A DNA stretch of 45,007 bases from Cyclobacteriaceae bacterium (GCA_016787725.1 JAEUTZ010000019.1:1-45007); one strand, 5' to 3'. Counted from the stretch's first letter, positions 8,045-17,415 are shown. Numbers and translations: made by a program. Notes: a model not told the origin generated them from the letters alone.

Positions 8045-8428
8045 ATGAAGGACAAGCTCGTTGTTGCTGTATTTGAAAACGATGGTTTGAACCGTTTTAT
8101 CTACCAACGCATGTTTAATCTGCAACAGGATCACATCACGTATTTTATTTTTGATAACCCGGAAGATGGCATAGTAAGCGCACAAGAAATAACCCTGAAT
8201 GTTGCCTTTATTGATTTGCATTTTCGAGGGGATCCTTTTAGTGGTTTGGAAGTAGCCAGCAAATTGAAAGCCATATCCAGTACTATTGTTTTGATAGCCA
8301 TGACCACGTTAGTTCAAGAGGGGGATTGGGACCGTGCAAAGCAAGTTGGATTTAAGAAGTTATTGGAAAAGCCAATTCCATTCTATGACCTGCAGAAATT
8401 GTTCAGCAACCTGGATAATGACACATAA
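8045..8428 (+). CDS. Single-domain response regulator receiver protein
   Basis: A 127-residue stand-alone receiver domain. The phosphoacceptor is Asp57 in VAFIDLHF. The switch Thr is in VLIAMTT, and the conserved Lys is in LLEKPIP near the end. The usual N-terminal acidic pair is partly replaced: VFENDGLNRF has Glu11-Asn12 where most receivers have Asp-Asp, so Mg2+ binding could be altered. There is no output domain, so it probably acts through protein contacts or as a phosphorelay intermediate. No histidine kinase gene is adjacent. It follows the ECF operon with a 119-nt gap and is probably transcribed separately. Confidence 0.8.
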   Translation: MKDKLVVAVFENDGLNRFIYQRMFNLQQDHITYFIFDNPEDGIVSAQEITLNVAFIDLHFRGDPFSGLEVASKLKAISSTIVLIAMTTLVQEGDWDRAKQVGFKKLLEKPIPFYDLQKLFSNLDNDT

Positions 8429-8548
8429 GGGTGTGCGAAATCAATGTAACCTTTCAATATGGTTATTCAAAGTAGGTTGGGTCCATCGATTTTTCTACCT
8501 TCCGTAATCCAAGAATCTACCTGATGTATAAGCTGAATGTTAGCAGGA

Positions 8549-8806
8549 ATGAAAAAGTGCACCTCCGGTAAACGTGCATATGGAAGTGAATCCCTGGCGC
8601 TAGAAGCATTGATTGAAGCACACATCCAATTTAACTATCGCACAGGGAGTGGTCCTGTGTCTGTTTATCTGTGTGATGAATGCGGTCAGTATCATCTTAC
8701 TTCAAAAGGGTTAATGAATGAACGGTTAGCCGCGGCCTTAACAGATGGAAGCATCGCGCGTCAGCGGGCGGCAGTACATTGGCAGGAACGATTTAAGAAA
8801 CTATGA
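8549..8806 (+). CDS. Small putative zinc-binding protein, 85 aa
   Basis: An 85-residue protein beginning MKKCTSGKRAYGS; an in-frame ATG 12 nt upstream is the alternative start. Cys4, Cys42, Cys45 and His49 (in YLCDECGQYHLTSKG) are spaced like the ligands of a small zinc ribbon. The C-terminus is helical and basic (IARQRAAVHWQERFKKL), which would suit nucleic-acid binding. I do not know a named family for it. It stands alone between the receiver gene and the convergent symporter gene. A metal-binding role is inferred from residue spacing only. Confidence 0.6.
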   Translation: MKKCTSGKRAYGSESLALEALIEAHIQFNYRTGSGPVSVYLCDECGQYHLTSKGLMNERLAAALTDGSIARQRAAVHWQERFKKL

Positions 8807-8924
8807 TTGTGAATGAAGCTATTTAAAATGGATTTCTGTTGAATTGCTGAAGGCATTGTAGATAATCTCCCCGTAGTCTTCTTCAAACAGAAATGGGTTT
8901 TATTCAAAAGAACTCCAATGCATG

Positions 8925-10550
8925 CTAACCGGCTACTCCTAATGGCGAGAAGTAAATCAGCACGATGAGAATAAAAACAAGAACGAAGGCCGACAAAATC
9001 ACATCGGTGGTATTCCAACTACTGCGCGATTTGGCCTGGTCTTCTGGCAGGGTAGTGGCAAAGGTTAATCCGTTCAGTTGTTCTTCATTGGGTTTACCCG
9101 TTGCCAGGCTCACCCCGATCAGAACCAAAATGCAGAATATAAACAGGGCAATGCAGAAATAGAGAAAATTAAGCGTGGCGAAATCATACCAGAACCCTGT
9201 TAAGGAGCCTTTATTCAATTCCAGGAAGATTCGTAACGCTCCCAATAAGAAACCACCTACCAATGCAGTTAAGGCCCCATAAGAATTGATCCGCTTTGAA
9301 AACAATCCCAATAAAAAGACAGCAGCAATGGGAGGAGCAAGGTAAGACTGTACACTTTGCAGGTATTGATAAAGCACACCGGAAATGCCACTCATCACCG
9401 GAATCCACAAGATACCCAACACCACAACGATGGTGGTAGCCATGCGGCCAACCTGTACCAACTTTTTATCGTTGGCTTCCGGTTGAAGTTTGCGATAAAT
9501 GTCCATCGTGAAAAGAGTGGAGCAGGAGTTGAAAACGGACGCCAGCGAACTCATCAATGCCGCCAATAGTCCACCAGCGATAAGTCCTTTCAGGCCACTC
9601 GGTAACAGTGTTTTTACCAATTGAGGAAAAGCCTGATCGGCTTCGGTTAAAACTAATTTGCCGGATGCCGCCATGGCGGTGGCAATAAGCCCGGGGATCA
9701 TAAAGATAAAGAAGGGAAACAATTTTAAATAGGCAGCAAAGATGGTTCCTCTGCGCGCTTCTTGCTCATTTCGGGCAGCAAGACATCGTTGAACGATATA
9801 CTGATCCGTGCACCAATACCAGATTCCAACAATCGGTGAAGCAAACAAAATTCCGGCCCACGGAAACTCTGGATCACTGAGCGGTCGGAACATATTCAGT
9901 TGTTCTTTTGGGGTGGCGGCCAACAAGGCATCCCAACCGCCTAATTCAGATAAGCCCAGGATGGTGAGAATGACAGAACCCAGCAGAAGCACGATTGCTT
10001 GCATAGCTTCGGTGTAGGCTACGGCTCGCATGCCACCGATTACGGTATAAATGCCTGTTAGAATAACGAGTACAAGGGCACTTGTCCAGAAATCAAATCC
10101 CATAAACGTAGCAATCACCACTGCCCCGGCATAAACGGTTACCGATACCTTGGTGAGAATATAACTGAGCAGTGAGATCACCGACAAAAACCAACGCGCA
10201 TTGGCGTTGTATCGCTTCTCCAAAAACTCCGGCATGGTGAACACTTTACTACGCATATAGAAAGGCACAAACACCCAACCTAACAGCAGCACGATCCAGG
10301 AATGCAATTCATAATGCCCGAAGACTAACCCCGATTTGGCGGCTGTGCCCGACAACCCTACTACATGCTCCGATCCAACATTCGAAGCGAGGATGGACGT
10401 GCCGACTATGAACCAGCCGATGTTGCGATCGGCCAGAAAGTAATCCCGGGCGGAGTTCTTCTGTTTTCGCATCGACCAATACGCAATGCCGGCAATCACC
10501 AGAAAGTAGAGGGCAATAACAATCCAATCAATGGGTTGGAAGAGTTCCAT
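8925..10550 (-). CDS. Sodium:solute symporter, SGLT-type (SSS family)
   Basis: A 541-residue inner membrane transporter with about 14 hydrophobic helices. N-terminal features match SGLT-type symporters: RDYFLADRNIGWFIVGTSIL, then ASNVGSEHVVGLSG, where the Asn/Gly-rich stretch lies in the broken first core helix (LeuT fold). PIVGIWYWCTDQYIVQRCLA is typical of the sugar branch of the family. Sugar, inositol or sialic-acid-like substrates with Na+ are likely, but no neighbouring catabolic operon fixes the choice. I use the ATG at 10550; a TTG two codons earlier is less likely. The gene is divergent from the nitronate monooxygenase gene. Confidence 0.9.
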   Translation of the reverse strand: MELFQPIDWIVIALYFLVIAGIAYWSMRKQKNSARDYFLADRNIGWFIVGTSILASNVGSEHVVGLSGTAAKSGLVFGHYELHSWIVLLLGWVFVPFYMRSKVFTMPEFLEKRYNANARWFLSVISLLSYILTKVSVTVYAGAVVIATFMGFDFWTSALVLVILTGIYTVIGGMRAVAYTEAMQAIVLLLGSVILTILGLSELGGWDALLAATPKEQLNMFRPLSDPEFPWAGILFASPIVGIWYWCTDQYIVQRCLAARNEQEARRGTIFAAYLKLFPFFIFMIPGLIATAMAASGKLVLTEADQAFPQLVKTLLPSGLKGLIAGGLLAALMSSLASVFNSCSTLFTMDIYRKLQPEANDKKLVQVGRMATTIVVVLGILWIPVMSGISGVLYQYLQSVQSYLAPPIAAVFLLGLFSKRINSYGALTALVGGFLLGALRIFLELNKGSLTGFWYDFATLNFLYFCIALFIFCILVLIGVSLATGKPNEEQLNGLTFATTLPEDQAKSRSSWNTTDVILSAFVLVFILIVLIYFSPLGVAG

Positions 10551-10643
10551 AGTCAATGATTAATTCGCTGATCAAGATAGGTAAATGCCTTTTTATTGTA
10601 TGACTTTTTTACAATCTTCCTGAAAAAAGGGAGGACAATTTTG

Positions 10644-11600
10644 ATGACAACACTTGATAAACTTCTGGGCATCGATTATCCCATCATCGTGGCTCCCATG
10701 TTTCTGATCTCCAATACAAAAATGGTGAAAGCGGCTTTGGCGAACGGTGTGACAGCCGCCTTTCCGGCATTGAACTACCGAACCGACCAGGAGCTACGGG
10801 CAGCCATTGCCAACATCCGGGCAGCCTCCGATAAGCCGTTTGGTGTAAACCTGATCGTGAATAAATCAAACCCAAAATACAAGGGGCAATTGCAGACGTT
10901 GTTGGAATTGAAAGTGGACTTCATCATAACATCGTTGGGCAGCCCCCAAGAGGTAATTGAAAAATGCAAGCCCTTGGGTATGAAAGTATTTTGTGATGTG
11001 GTTGACCTGTCCTATGCCAAAAAAGTAGAAGCCCTGGGTGCCGATGCGTTAATTGCCGTTAACAACCGGGCCGGAGGCCATGCCGGAAAAATGTCACCGA
11101 AGGAGTTGATTACTTTATTAAAGGAACAGTGCACGATCCCGGTTATTTCTGCCGGAGGGATAGCTCACGGTAGGGATATTAAAGAGGTTTTGAGTTGGGG
11201 TGCTGCTGGAGTTTCTGTTGGTACGATCTTTATTGCATGTGAAGAAGCAGATATTTCACCGGAATATAAGCAGGCCATGGTCGATTATGGCGAGAAGGAT
11301 ATTGTGATGACTACAAAGCTTTCAGGATCTGCACTCACGGTTATCAACACCCCCTATGTACAACAACTGGGTACCAAGGCAAATTGGTTGGAGCGTTTGT
11401 TGAACAACAATAAAACTTTAAAAAAGTACGTGAAGATGATCATCGCTTACCGGGGTATGAAGCAGGTGGAGAAAGCAGCCTTTGGTGCCACCTATAAAAC
11501 AGTGTGGTGTGCCGGGCCGGCCATTGAACACGTACACAGCATCCGCCCGATGGGTGAGATTGTTCAAACCCTGACAAAGGAGTTCATGGAATCCAGTTGA
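10644..11600 (+). CDS. Nitronate monooxygenase (2-nitropropane dioxygenase family)
   Basis: A 318-residue FMN-dependent TIM-barrel enzyme. The N-terminus MTTLDKLLGIDYPIIVAPM is typical, with the flavin-binding segment near PIIVAPM. AVNNRAGGHAGK corresponds to the phosphate/FMN loop with the active-site His, and VISAGGIAHGRDI to the next barrel strand. Family members oxidise alkyl nitronates such as propionate-3-nitronate to carbonyl compounds; some close relatives are enoyl-ACP reductases of the FabK type. The ATG at 10644 is preferred because the family start aligns there; a longer version would add 16 unusual residues. The gene points in the same direction as the methyltransferase gene, 43 nt upstream of it. 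Confidence 0.88.
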   Translation: MTTLDKLLGIDYPIIVAPMFLISNTKMVKAALANGVTAAFPALNYRTDQELRAAIANIRAASDKPFGVNLIVNKSNPKYKGQLQTLLELKVDFIITSLGSPQEVIEKCKPLGMKVFCDVVDLSYAKKVEALGADALIAVNNRAGGHAGKMSPKELITLLKEQCTIPVISAGGIAHGRDIKEVLSWGAAGVSVGTIFIACEEADISPEYKQAMVDYGEKDIVMTTKLSGSALTVINTPYVQQLGTKANWLERLLNNNKTLKKYVKMIIAYRGMKQVEKAAFGATYKTVWCAGPAIEHVHSIRPMGEIVQTLTKEFMESS

Positions 11601-11643
11601 GTGACCAAGTTTGAACTTTAAATGTTGAATTTTGAATTCGCTT

Positions 11644-12396
11644 ATGAACGATAAGAGTCATTGGAATAAAATCGCCCCCACCTACAACGATGAAATTTTT
11701 GATGTCTACGCCAATGACCGCAACAAACGCCTCCCGTATTATATCAAGAAGTATAGCGACCAAACTAAAACGGTTTTAGATGTTGGGTGTGGCAATGGAA
11801 AGTCGTTTCAACATCTGGCACCACAATTCAGACAAGTTATCGGAATCGATATTTCACAAGGGTTGCTGAGTCAAGCCCGGGCCCGGGGTTTCTCCAATGT
11901 AACCTTGAAGCAGGCCGATGTAACGCGCAAGCAACTCCGGTTGCCAACCGTAGATGTTGCTTTTTGCTGCAATGTGATCATGTTTGCCGATCTTCGTAAG
12001 AACCACCAGTCCTTTCAAAATGTAAATCGCGCGTTGAAAAAAGGTGGAACGGCATTATTTGTACTACCCTCACTTGATTCAGCATTGTTTTCTTCCTGGC
12101 GATTAATTGAATTGTACCGGAGGGAAGGAGTGAGGCCTGCAGAAATTCCAGCCCATGAATTTCATTATTTCAAAGGGACAAAGCGCGACCTCATTCAGGG
12201 AATCGTGTACATTGACGGAGTACCCACCAAACACTATTCAGGATCCGAATTGCGGGTGATCTTGCCGGAAGCAGGGTTTACAATTACGACCCTAACCCGC
12301 ATTGAATACGAGTGGGATACGGAGTTAGCCTCTGCACCGGGCTGGTTGAAGGCTCCCTATCCGTGGGATTGGTTAGTGGTATGTACGAAAAACTGA
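11644..12396 (+). CDS. Class I SAM-dependent methyltransferase
   Basis: A 250-residue methyltransferase. Motif I, the SAM-binding loop, is TVLDVGCGNGKSFQHL (about residues 42-57); the acidic residue ending strand 2 is in VIGIDIS. KQADVTRKQL and VDVAFCCNVIMFAD give later motifs of the Rossmann-like fold. The C-terminal part (about 150-250) is less conserved and probably binds the unknown substrate. The start is the ATG at 11644; a TTG 12 nt upstream lies in a heptamer-period repeat (11606-11640) that ends 3 nt before this ATG. The gene converges on the S9 peptidase with a 3-nt gap. Confidence 0.88.
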   Translation: MNDKSHWNKIAPTYNDEIFDVYANDRNKRLPYYIKKYSDQTKTVLDVGCGNGKSFQHLAPQFRQVIGIDISQGLLSQARARGFSNVTLKQADVTRKQLRLPTVDVAFCCNVIMFADLRKNHQSFQNVNRALKKGGTALFVLPSLDSALFSSWRLIELYRREGVRPAEIPAHEFHYFKGTKRDLIQGIVYIDGVPTKHYSGSELRVILPEAGFTITTLTRIEYEWDTELASAPGWLKAPYPWDWLVVCTKN

Positions 12397-12399
12397 TCT

Positions 12400-14418
12400 C
12401 TACTTTTTGTATTTCTCAAACCAGGTCATGATTCTGGGCGATACATCCATCAGAAACTTGGGCTCCTGCGGCCCATGAGGCGTGCGGGGATAGGCGATCA
12501 TTTCCGTATCCACACCTTTGCGCTTCAGAGCCGTATAAAACTCTTGACCTTGGGCGAATGGAACGCGAAGATCATTTGTACCATGGATGACTTGCGTTGG
12601 GGTTTTCACATTTTTGATCTGATAAATGGCAGAATGCTTTTCATATTCTTCATATTCTTCCCAAAATTCCTTTCCCCCGGCATGCGCCACCAGGTAATCG
12701 GGTATGTCGGTGGTGGTTACCATGCTGATCAGGTTGGGTAATCCGGCACCCATGCTGGCCGCATTAAACCGGTCTGTTTGGGTCACTACCCAACTCGTCA
12801 TGTAGCCACCATAGCTCCAGCCCATCACAAATTGATTGTTACTGTCGGCCAGGCCCAATGCCAGTACATGATCTACACCCGTCACTAAATCCTGATAGTC
12901 GCCACCACCCCAATCACGGATGTTTGCATATCGGAAATCCTTTCCGTAGCCAGAACTGCCTCGCGGGTTGGGTCGCAACACAAAGTATCCCTTTTGAGCA
13001 AAGTATTGAGCCATGTAAATCGAGGGCGCCCCCGTATAGGTTTGTGAGAAAACTCCGGCTGGTCCGCCATGAATCTGTAAAACGATCGGATATTTTTTTC
13101 CCTTTTCAAAACCAACCGGATAAGTAAGCAACCCTTCAATGGTCATCCCATCTTTTGATTTCCACGAGATCAACTCCGTTTTTCCCAATGCAGGAGGATT
13201 AAAATTAGCATTCGTACTACTTAACTTCTTAGCACCTTCGCCTCTTAGGCCAGCCGTATATACTTCTTTTGGTGTACTCGAATCTTCAAAGGTGTAACTG
13301 ATCCGGTTTCCGGACTTGCTCACTGAGAATGAACTACTGGTACCATTTAGAGAAGTCAGGATGGGAAGTTTTGAATCCGAGTAGGCCATATAATCGCCTT
13401 TAGGAATTTTTACATTATTGCTGGAAGGCAGGGCAAACAGCGATTGTGAGGTCTTGTAATTTTCTGAAATGAACAGATGGGTTCCATCCTGAGCCCAGGC
13501 AACAATGTTTGCATTGCGATCCGGGGTTTTTTGTAACTCAATCAAATCTCCCCCCGAGGATGCAACTTTATATACATCGCTGAGACCCACACGTTCCGGA
13601 CGCCCTCCAGTGGACTGAAAGGCAATCCATTTTCCATCGGGTGAATAATGGGGACTGACATCAACACCTGGTCTTTTTACCAGGGTGGTAACCTTGCCAC
13701 TATCGGACGGGATGGTAGAAATGTCTGATTCGATCCCCGCTTCGTTGATCGTGGGGTTGGGTGAATAGGAGAAAGCAATAGTCGACCCATCGGGCGACCA
13801 GTCAAACCCATTAACATGATACATACCTCCGGTTAGTTGTTTTGTTTTGCGTTTTCCGCTGGCATCCGGTACCAGGGAGGTAGTATAAAGATGGTTGTAC
13901 TTATAATTTTTGTCCACCAGAATCACATCCGTTTTTTCCTTTTTCATCTTCTCTTCTTCCTTGGTGTCCGGATCTTTCATCAGGTAGGCAATGCGGGTTC
14001 CATCCGGTGACCACTTGAAAGACGCCACGCCTGTTTTCGCATCCGTAATTTGTTCAGCTTCACCGCCCATCAATCGTACTACAAAGACTTGATTTTTATT
14101 GTCCACCCGGTTCGAAAGAAAGGCAATTTGTTTTCCATCCGGTGAAAACTGCGGAGCGGTGGAAGACTTTTCGCCACGGGTATACTGTACATCAAAACTT
14201 CCGTCCGAAGCGGCAACCCAGATTTGACTGTTATACTCCGATTTTTCGCCTTGCATCATCGGCACGGTTACTACGTAGGCAATGTGTTTTCCATCCGGAG
14301 AAATGTTCGTTCCGGTGATGTTCTTGTACTCCATGATCTTTTCGGCAGTCCACACATTTTGAGCAACCAATACCGGTGCAAATACTATGAGCAGTGTGAG
14401 GATCGTGAGTTTTTTCAT
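12400..14418 (-). CDS. S9 family prolyl oligopeptidase-like serine peptidase
   Basis: A 672-residue exported peptidase with a signal peptide (MKKLTILTLLIVFAPVLVAQ). Residues about 30-410 form a beta-propeller with PD40-type repeats (SPDGKHIAYV, SPDGKQIAFLSNR, SPDGTRIAYL). The C-terminal third is an alpha/beta hydrolase: nucleophile Ser535 in GWSYGGY, Asp616 in GTNDLRVP and His648 in RTPHG. This order is that of dipeptidyl-peptidase or acylaminoacyl-peptidase enzymes, which trim short peptides in the periplasm. It is divergent from the GH20 gene across a 187-bp gap that holds a 7-bp palindrome. Confidence 0.92.
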   Translation of the reverse strand: MKKLTILTLLIVFAPVLVAQNVWTAEKIMEYKNITGTNISPDGKHIAYVVTVPMMQGEKSEYNSQIWVAASDGSFDVQYTRGEKSSTAPQFSPDGKQIAFLSNRVDNKNQVFVVRLMGGEAEQITDAKTGVASFKWSPDGTRIAYLMKDPDTKEEEKMKKEKTDVILVDKNYKYNHLYTTSLVPDASGKRKTKQLTGGMYHVNGFDWSPDGSTIAFSYSPNPTINEAGIESDISTIPSDSGKVTTLVKRPGVDVSPHYSPDGKWIAFQSTGGRPERVGLSDVYKVASSGGDLIELQKTPDRNANIVAWAQDGTHLFISENYKTSQSLFALPSSNNVKIPKGDYMAYSDSKLPILTSLNGTSSSFSVSKSGNRISYTFEDSSTPKEVYTAGLRGEGAKKLSSTNANFNPPALGKTELISWKSKDGMTIEGLLTYPVGFEKGKKYPIVLQIHGGPAGVFSQTYTGAPSIYMAQYFAQKGYFVLRPNPRGSSGYGKDFRYANIRDWGGGDYQDLVTGVDHVLALGLADSNNQFVMGWSYGGYMTSWVVTQTDRFNAASMGAGLPNLISMVTTTDIPDYLVAHAGGKEFWEEYEEYEKHSAIYQIKNVKTPTQVIHGTNDLRVPFAQGQEFYTALKRKGVDTEMIAYPRTPHGPQEPKFLMDVSPRIMTWFEKYKK

Positions 14419-14524
14419 AATGCGGATTTTTCAAATTGAAATAGAACATATTTAAGGAGGGTAAGGAACAAATAGTTACAAGCGATTCAAAATTGGTGTC
14501 GGGTGGTCGGTACGATGGGCGAAC

Positions 14525-14541
14525 TCACGAACCATTCGTGA
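14525..14541. promoter_or_regulatory. Palindrome in the divergent peptidase/hexosaminidase gap
   Basis: TCACGAA-CCA-TTCGTGA is a perfect 7-bp inverted repeat with a 3-nt centre. It lies between divergent genes, 107 nt from the peptidase start and 65 nt from the hexosaminidase start, so it could be an operator serving either gene. A hairpin role is also possible. No regulator gene is adjacent. Confidence 0.35.
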
Positions 14542-14605
14542 TGGAAGCCACACGGGGTTCGTTTATTTTTGGTTAGATTCGCAACCGAATTCAAAATTAC
14601 AACCT

Positions 14606-16219
14606 ATGAAAATCTTCGCACGCATGCTTCCCCTTCTGGTGGTTATCACCATGCTGGGTATGCAATCCTGTAAAACAGAACAACCTACCGATTTGACGAA
14701 AGAGAGTCTGATCCCTAAACCAGTATCGGTAACGGCTACCGGAGAATCATTTTCATTAAAGGGTGCGAATATTCTTGTAGGCGAGGCATTAAAAGATATT
14801 CTGGGAAACTACCTGGCTGCTGAACTAAGTACCGCTACAGGTTTAAATCCTGCGGTGATTACAACACCGGAAACTGAGCCATCCGGAACCATCAATTTGG
14901 TTGTTGAGGAAGGTGATGCCTCGCTTGGAACGGAGGGTTATGAATTAACCATTACAACGGAGGGTATCACCATTAGCGCCAACCAACCGGCCGGGGCATT
15001 CTATGGTATACAAACCTTATTGCAACTGATTCCTTTGAAAGCCGATGAATCCGGAGATTATAAAATCGCCACCGGTACCATCCGCGATTATCCTACCTGG
15101 AGCTGGCGCGGTTCCATGTTGGATGTAGCACGCCATTTCTTCAGTGTTGAAGATGTGAAACGGTATATTGATTTGATCAGCCGGTATAAAATGAACATCA
15201 TGCACCTGCACCTGACGGACGATCAGGGCTGGCGGATCGAAATCAAGTCCTGGCCCAACCTCGCCCTTCATGGAGGAGCCACCCAGGTGGGTGGTGGCAA
15301 GGGCGGGTATTATACACAAGAACAATACAAAGAGTTGGTTGCCTATGCCGGTGCCCGGTTTATCACCATCATCCCCGAAATTGACTTACCCAGTCATATC
15401 AATGCAGCGCTGGCATCGTATGGTGAACTGAATAGCCCGGATACAAAATTTCCTAAAGAGGGAAATTATGTTGGTCCTCTTGAAACAAAAGGTATTGGCG
15501 AAGGAAAAGACAAACCCACGGATTTGTATGCGGGTAGGGAGGTTGGCTGGAGCACACTCAGTTTTTCGAAGCCGACCACTATGAAATTTGTGAGCGATGT
15601 AATTCGGGAACTGGCAGAAATTACACCCGGTCCTTACTTCCATGTGGGTGGTGACGAAGCCCATGTAACCAAAAAGGAAGATTACATCGAATTCATCAAT
15701 CAATTTAACGGGATTGTAAAGGCCAATGGAATGAAAATGATCGGTTGGGAGGAAATCGCCCAGGCGAACATCGATAGCAATGCAATTGCCCAACATTGGG
15801 CTTCGGAGGATCATGCAAAAGAGGCTGCAGCCAAAGGTGCTAAAATAATCATGTCGCCTTCCAAACGGGTGTACCTCGATATGAAGTACGATTCGCTGAG
15901 TCGCATTGGCTACAACTGGGCGGCTTACATAGAAGTGGACGATGCCTACAACTGGGATCCTGCCACCCGTGTACCCGGCATCAACAAAGATCAAATTCTG
16001 GGTGTGGAAGCACCCCTGTGGGGCGAAACCCTCCAGAACATGACCGACATTGAATATCTATTATTTCCCCGGCTCCCTGGTATTGCTGAAATTGGCTGGA
16101 CACCTGCGGCGGATCGCAGTTGGGACGAATATAAAGTCAGACTGGGGCATCATGGACCAAGGATGAAAGCATTGGGCATCGACTTTTACCCTTCCGCCAA
16201 GGTGCCCTGGGTTGAATAG
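14606..16219 (+). CDS. GH20 beta-N-acetylhexosaminidase, lipoprotein
   Basis: A 537-residue glycoside hydrolase. The signal peptide MKIFARMLPLLVVITMLGMQSC carries a lipobox with Cys22, so it is probably an outer membrane lipoprotein. Residues about 30-155 form the GH20b accessory domain. The catalytic TIM barrel follows, with HLHLTDDQGWRIEIKSWP and the catalytic Asp350-Glu351 pair in HVGGDEAH. GH20 enzymes use substrate-assisted catalysis to release terminal GlcNAc or GalNAc from chitin oligomers, glycans or peptidoglycan fragments. The full domain is present at normal length. No SusC/SusD pair is adjacent, so it is not part of a polysaccharide utilisation locus in this window. Confidence 0.94.
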   Translation: MKIFARMLPLLVVITMLGMQSCKTEQPTDLTKESLIPKPVSVTATGESFSLKGANILVGEALKDILGNYLAAELSTATGLNPAVITTPETEPSGTINLVVEEGDASLGTEGYELTITTEGITISANQPAGAFYGIQTLLQLIPLKADESGDYKIATGTIRDYPTWSWRGSMLDVARHFFSVEDVKRYIDLISRYKMNIMHLHLTDDQGWRIEIKSWPNLALHGGATQVGGGKGGYYTQEQYKELVAYAGARFITIIPEIDLPSHINAALASYGELNSPDTKFPKEGNYVGPLETKGIGEGKDKPTDLYAGREVGWSTLSFSKPTTMKFVSDVIRELAEITPGPYFHVGGDEAHVTKKEDYIEFINQFNGIVKANGMKMIGWEEIAQANIDSNAIAQHWASEDHAKEAAAKGAKIIMSPSKRVYLDMKYDSLSRIGYNWAAYIEVDDAYNWDPATRVPGINKDQILGVEAPLWGETLQNMTDIEYLLFPRLPGIAEIGWTPAADRSWDEYKVRLGHHGPRMKALGIDFYPSAKVPWVE

Positions 16220-16338
16220 AATTTAAGTGTATTCAAGAATCGACTTGCCTTAAACTGGAATCTGTTTTTTCAACCATCCAGGTTTGATTGCTAAATACTC
16301 AATCTTTGTTCGGATATTTGTCTTGCAATATTAATTCT

Positions 16339-16884
16339 ATGAAAGTGGCGGTGGTTGTTCGTTTTTTCCTTCTTGTGCTTATTTCCATTGCACAGGTTGG
16401 CTGTTCGGTTCAAACCAAGGAGACTTATGATCAGCAGGCCGATTTTTCCAGCTACAAAACTTTCTGTTGGATGAGTGGCTGTGAGTTTAAGTTCAATGGC
16501 CCGGAATATTTTAATGACAGTTTGTTGCGTGAAAACCTAAAAGAGTCGATCATCAAAGAGTTGGAAGCAAAAGGGTTAACCCAGGATATGAACAACCCTG
16601 ATTTGTTGGTGGGCTTTACCATAACAGTAAAAGATGAACAAGCCATTGTTTATCACCGTGCAGAAGATACCCCTGTTTACATCAAGCCTCTGGAAACGGA
16701 GAAGGAAGTTATCAATTACCTGAAAGGTTCGCTGATCATCGGGATGGCCGATGCAAAAAACAGCAAGATGGTTTGGCAATCACAAGCCATTAGCTACATG
16801 GAATTAAATCCGGAATTCACAGAAAGGAATATCCGCAAGGGAATCAAATACGTACTGCGCAATTACCCCCCGAAAGCCAATTAG
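16339..16884 (+). CDS. DUF4136 family lipoprotein
   Basis: A 181-residue lipoprotein from the ATG at 16339, beginning MKVAVVVRFFLLVLISIAQ and with the lipobox Cys after VG. A TTG at 16288 would add 17 residues ahead of the signal peptide and is unlikely. ADFSSYKTFCW near the mature N-terminus, a central domain with DLLVGFTITV, and the closing IRKGIKYVLRNYPP match DUF4136, a family of envelope lipoproteins of unknown function. It is followed after 18 nt by the cupin gene on the same strand. Confidence 0.8.
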   Translation: MKVAVVVRFFLLVLISIAQVGCSVQTKETYDQQADFSSYKTFCWMSGCEFKFNGPEYFNDSLLRENLKESIIKELEAKGLTQDMNNPDLLVGFTITVKDEQAIVYHRAEDTPVYIKPLETEKEVINYLKGSLIIGMADAKNSKMVWQSQAISYMELNPEFTERNIRKGIKYVLRNYPPKAN

Positions 16885-16902
16885 TCTTACCCTTACTTTT
16901 GT

Positions 16903-17415
16903 ATGAATCTAGAATTGAACGGTCCGGATAAATCGGCCATTTTTAATGAAGTACAATCGTACTTGAACAACCAGTCGCTGCGCGTGGTCGCGAGCGACTT
17001 TAATCGCCCCTGGGGTGGCTTTTTTGTGATCGATGAAAGTCAGGCCAGGGAGTTTGGTACCCTTTTTTTTCCGGGTATTGAAATAAATACGTTGTCCATC
17101 GGTGGCAAGTTGAGTCCTAAGATTTTGATGGTGCAGCCCAACAAGCGGTTATCCTGGCAATATCATCACAGACGAGCCGAAATCTGGCGCCTGGTGGGTG
17201 GCACGGCCGGAGTGGTAACCAGTGAAACCGATCAGGAAGGAAATGTGCACACCTTGGCGATGGGCGAAATTGTTCGCTTACGGCAAGGTCAGCGCCATCG
17301 GTTGGTTGGACTCACCGGGTGGGGAATGGTGGCAGAAATCTGGCAACACACTGATGCCAACCAACCATCGGATGAAAACGATATCGTGCGGCTACAAGAC
17401 GATTTTGGACGGTAG
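16903..17415 (+). CDS. Cupin protein resembling type II mannose-6-phosphate isomerase domain
   Basis: A 170-residue single-cupin protein. NRPWGGFFVID opens the domain. LSWQYHHRRAEIWRLVGG holds the metal-binding His and Glu residues of cupin motif 1, and GQRHRLVG with AEIWQ provides motif 2. The closing ENDIVRLQDDFGR is the ending usual in the C-terminal domain of ManC-type phosphomannose isomerases. It has no guanylyltransferase domain, so it is either a stand-alone sugar-phosphate isomerase or a related sugar-binding cupin. A perfect TAnnTTTG at 16894-16901 lies too close to the ATG to serve as its promoter. Confidence 0.75.
   Translation: MNLELNGPDKSAIFNEVQSYLNNQSLRVVASDFNRPWGGFFVIDESQAREFGTLFFPGIEINTLSIGGKLSPKILMVQPNKRLSWQYHHRRAEIWRLVGGTAGVVTSETDQEGNVHTLAMGEIVRLRQGQRHRLVGLTGWGMVAEIWQHTDANQPSDENDIVRLQDDFGR

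Noticed and set aside
8816-8885. Minus-strand stretch reading FEEDYGEIIYNAFSNSTE before a stop
   Set aside because: It looks protein-like but has an in-frame stop a few codons upstream and no start codon; too short to call even as a gene remnant.
15386-15994. A 202-codon minus-strand open frame inside the GH20 gene
   Set aside because: It lies opposite the catalytic barrel of a well-conserved enzyme; its composition (many Cys, His, Phe) is typical of an antisense shadow.
16894-16901. Perfect TAnnTTTG match (TACTTTTG) before the cupin gene
   Set aside because: It ends 1 nt before the ATG, so transcription would begin inside the coding sequence; the gene is more likely read from an upstream promoter.
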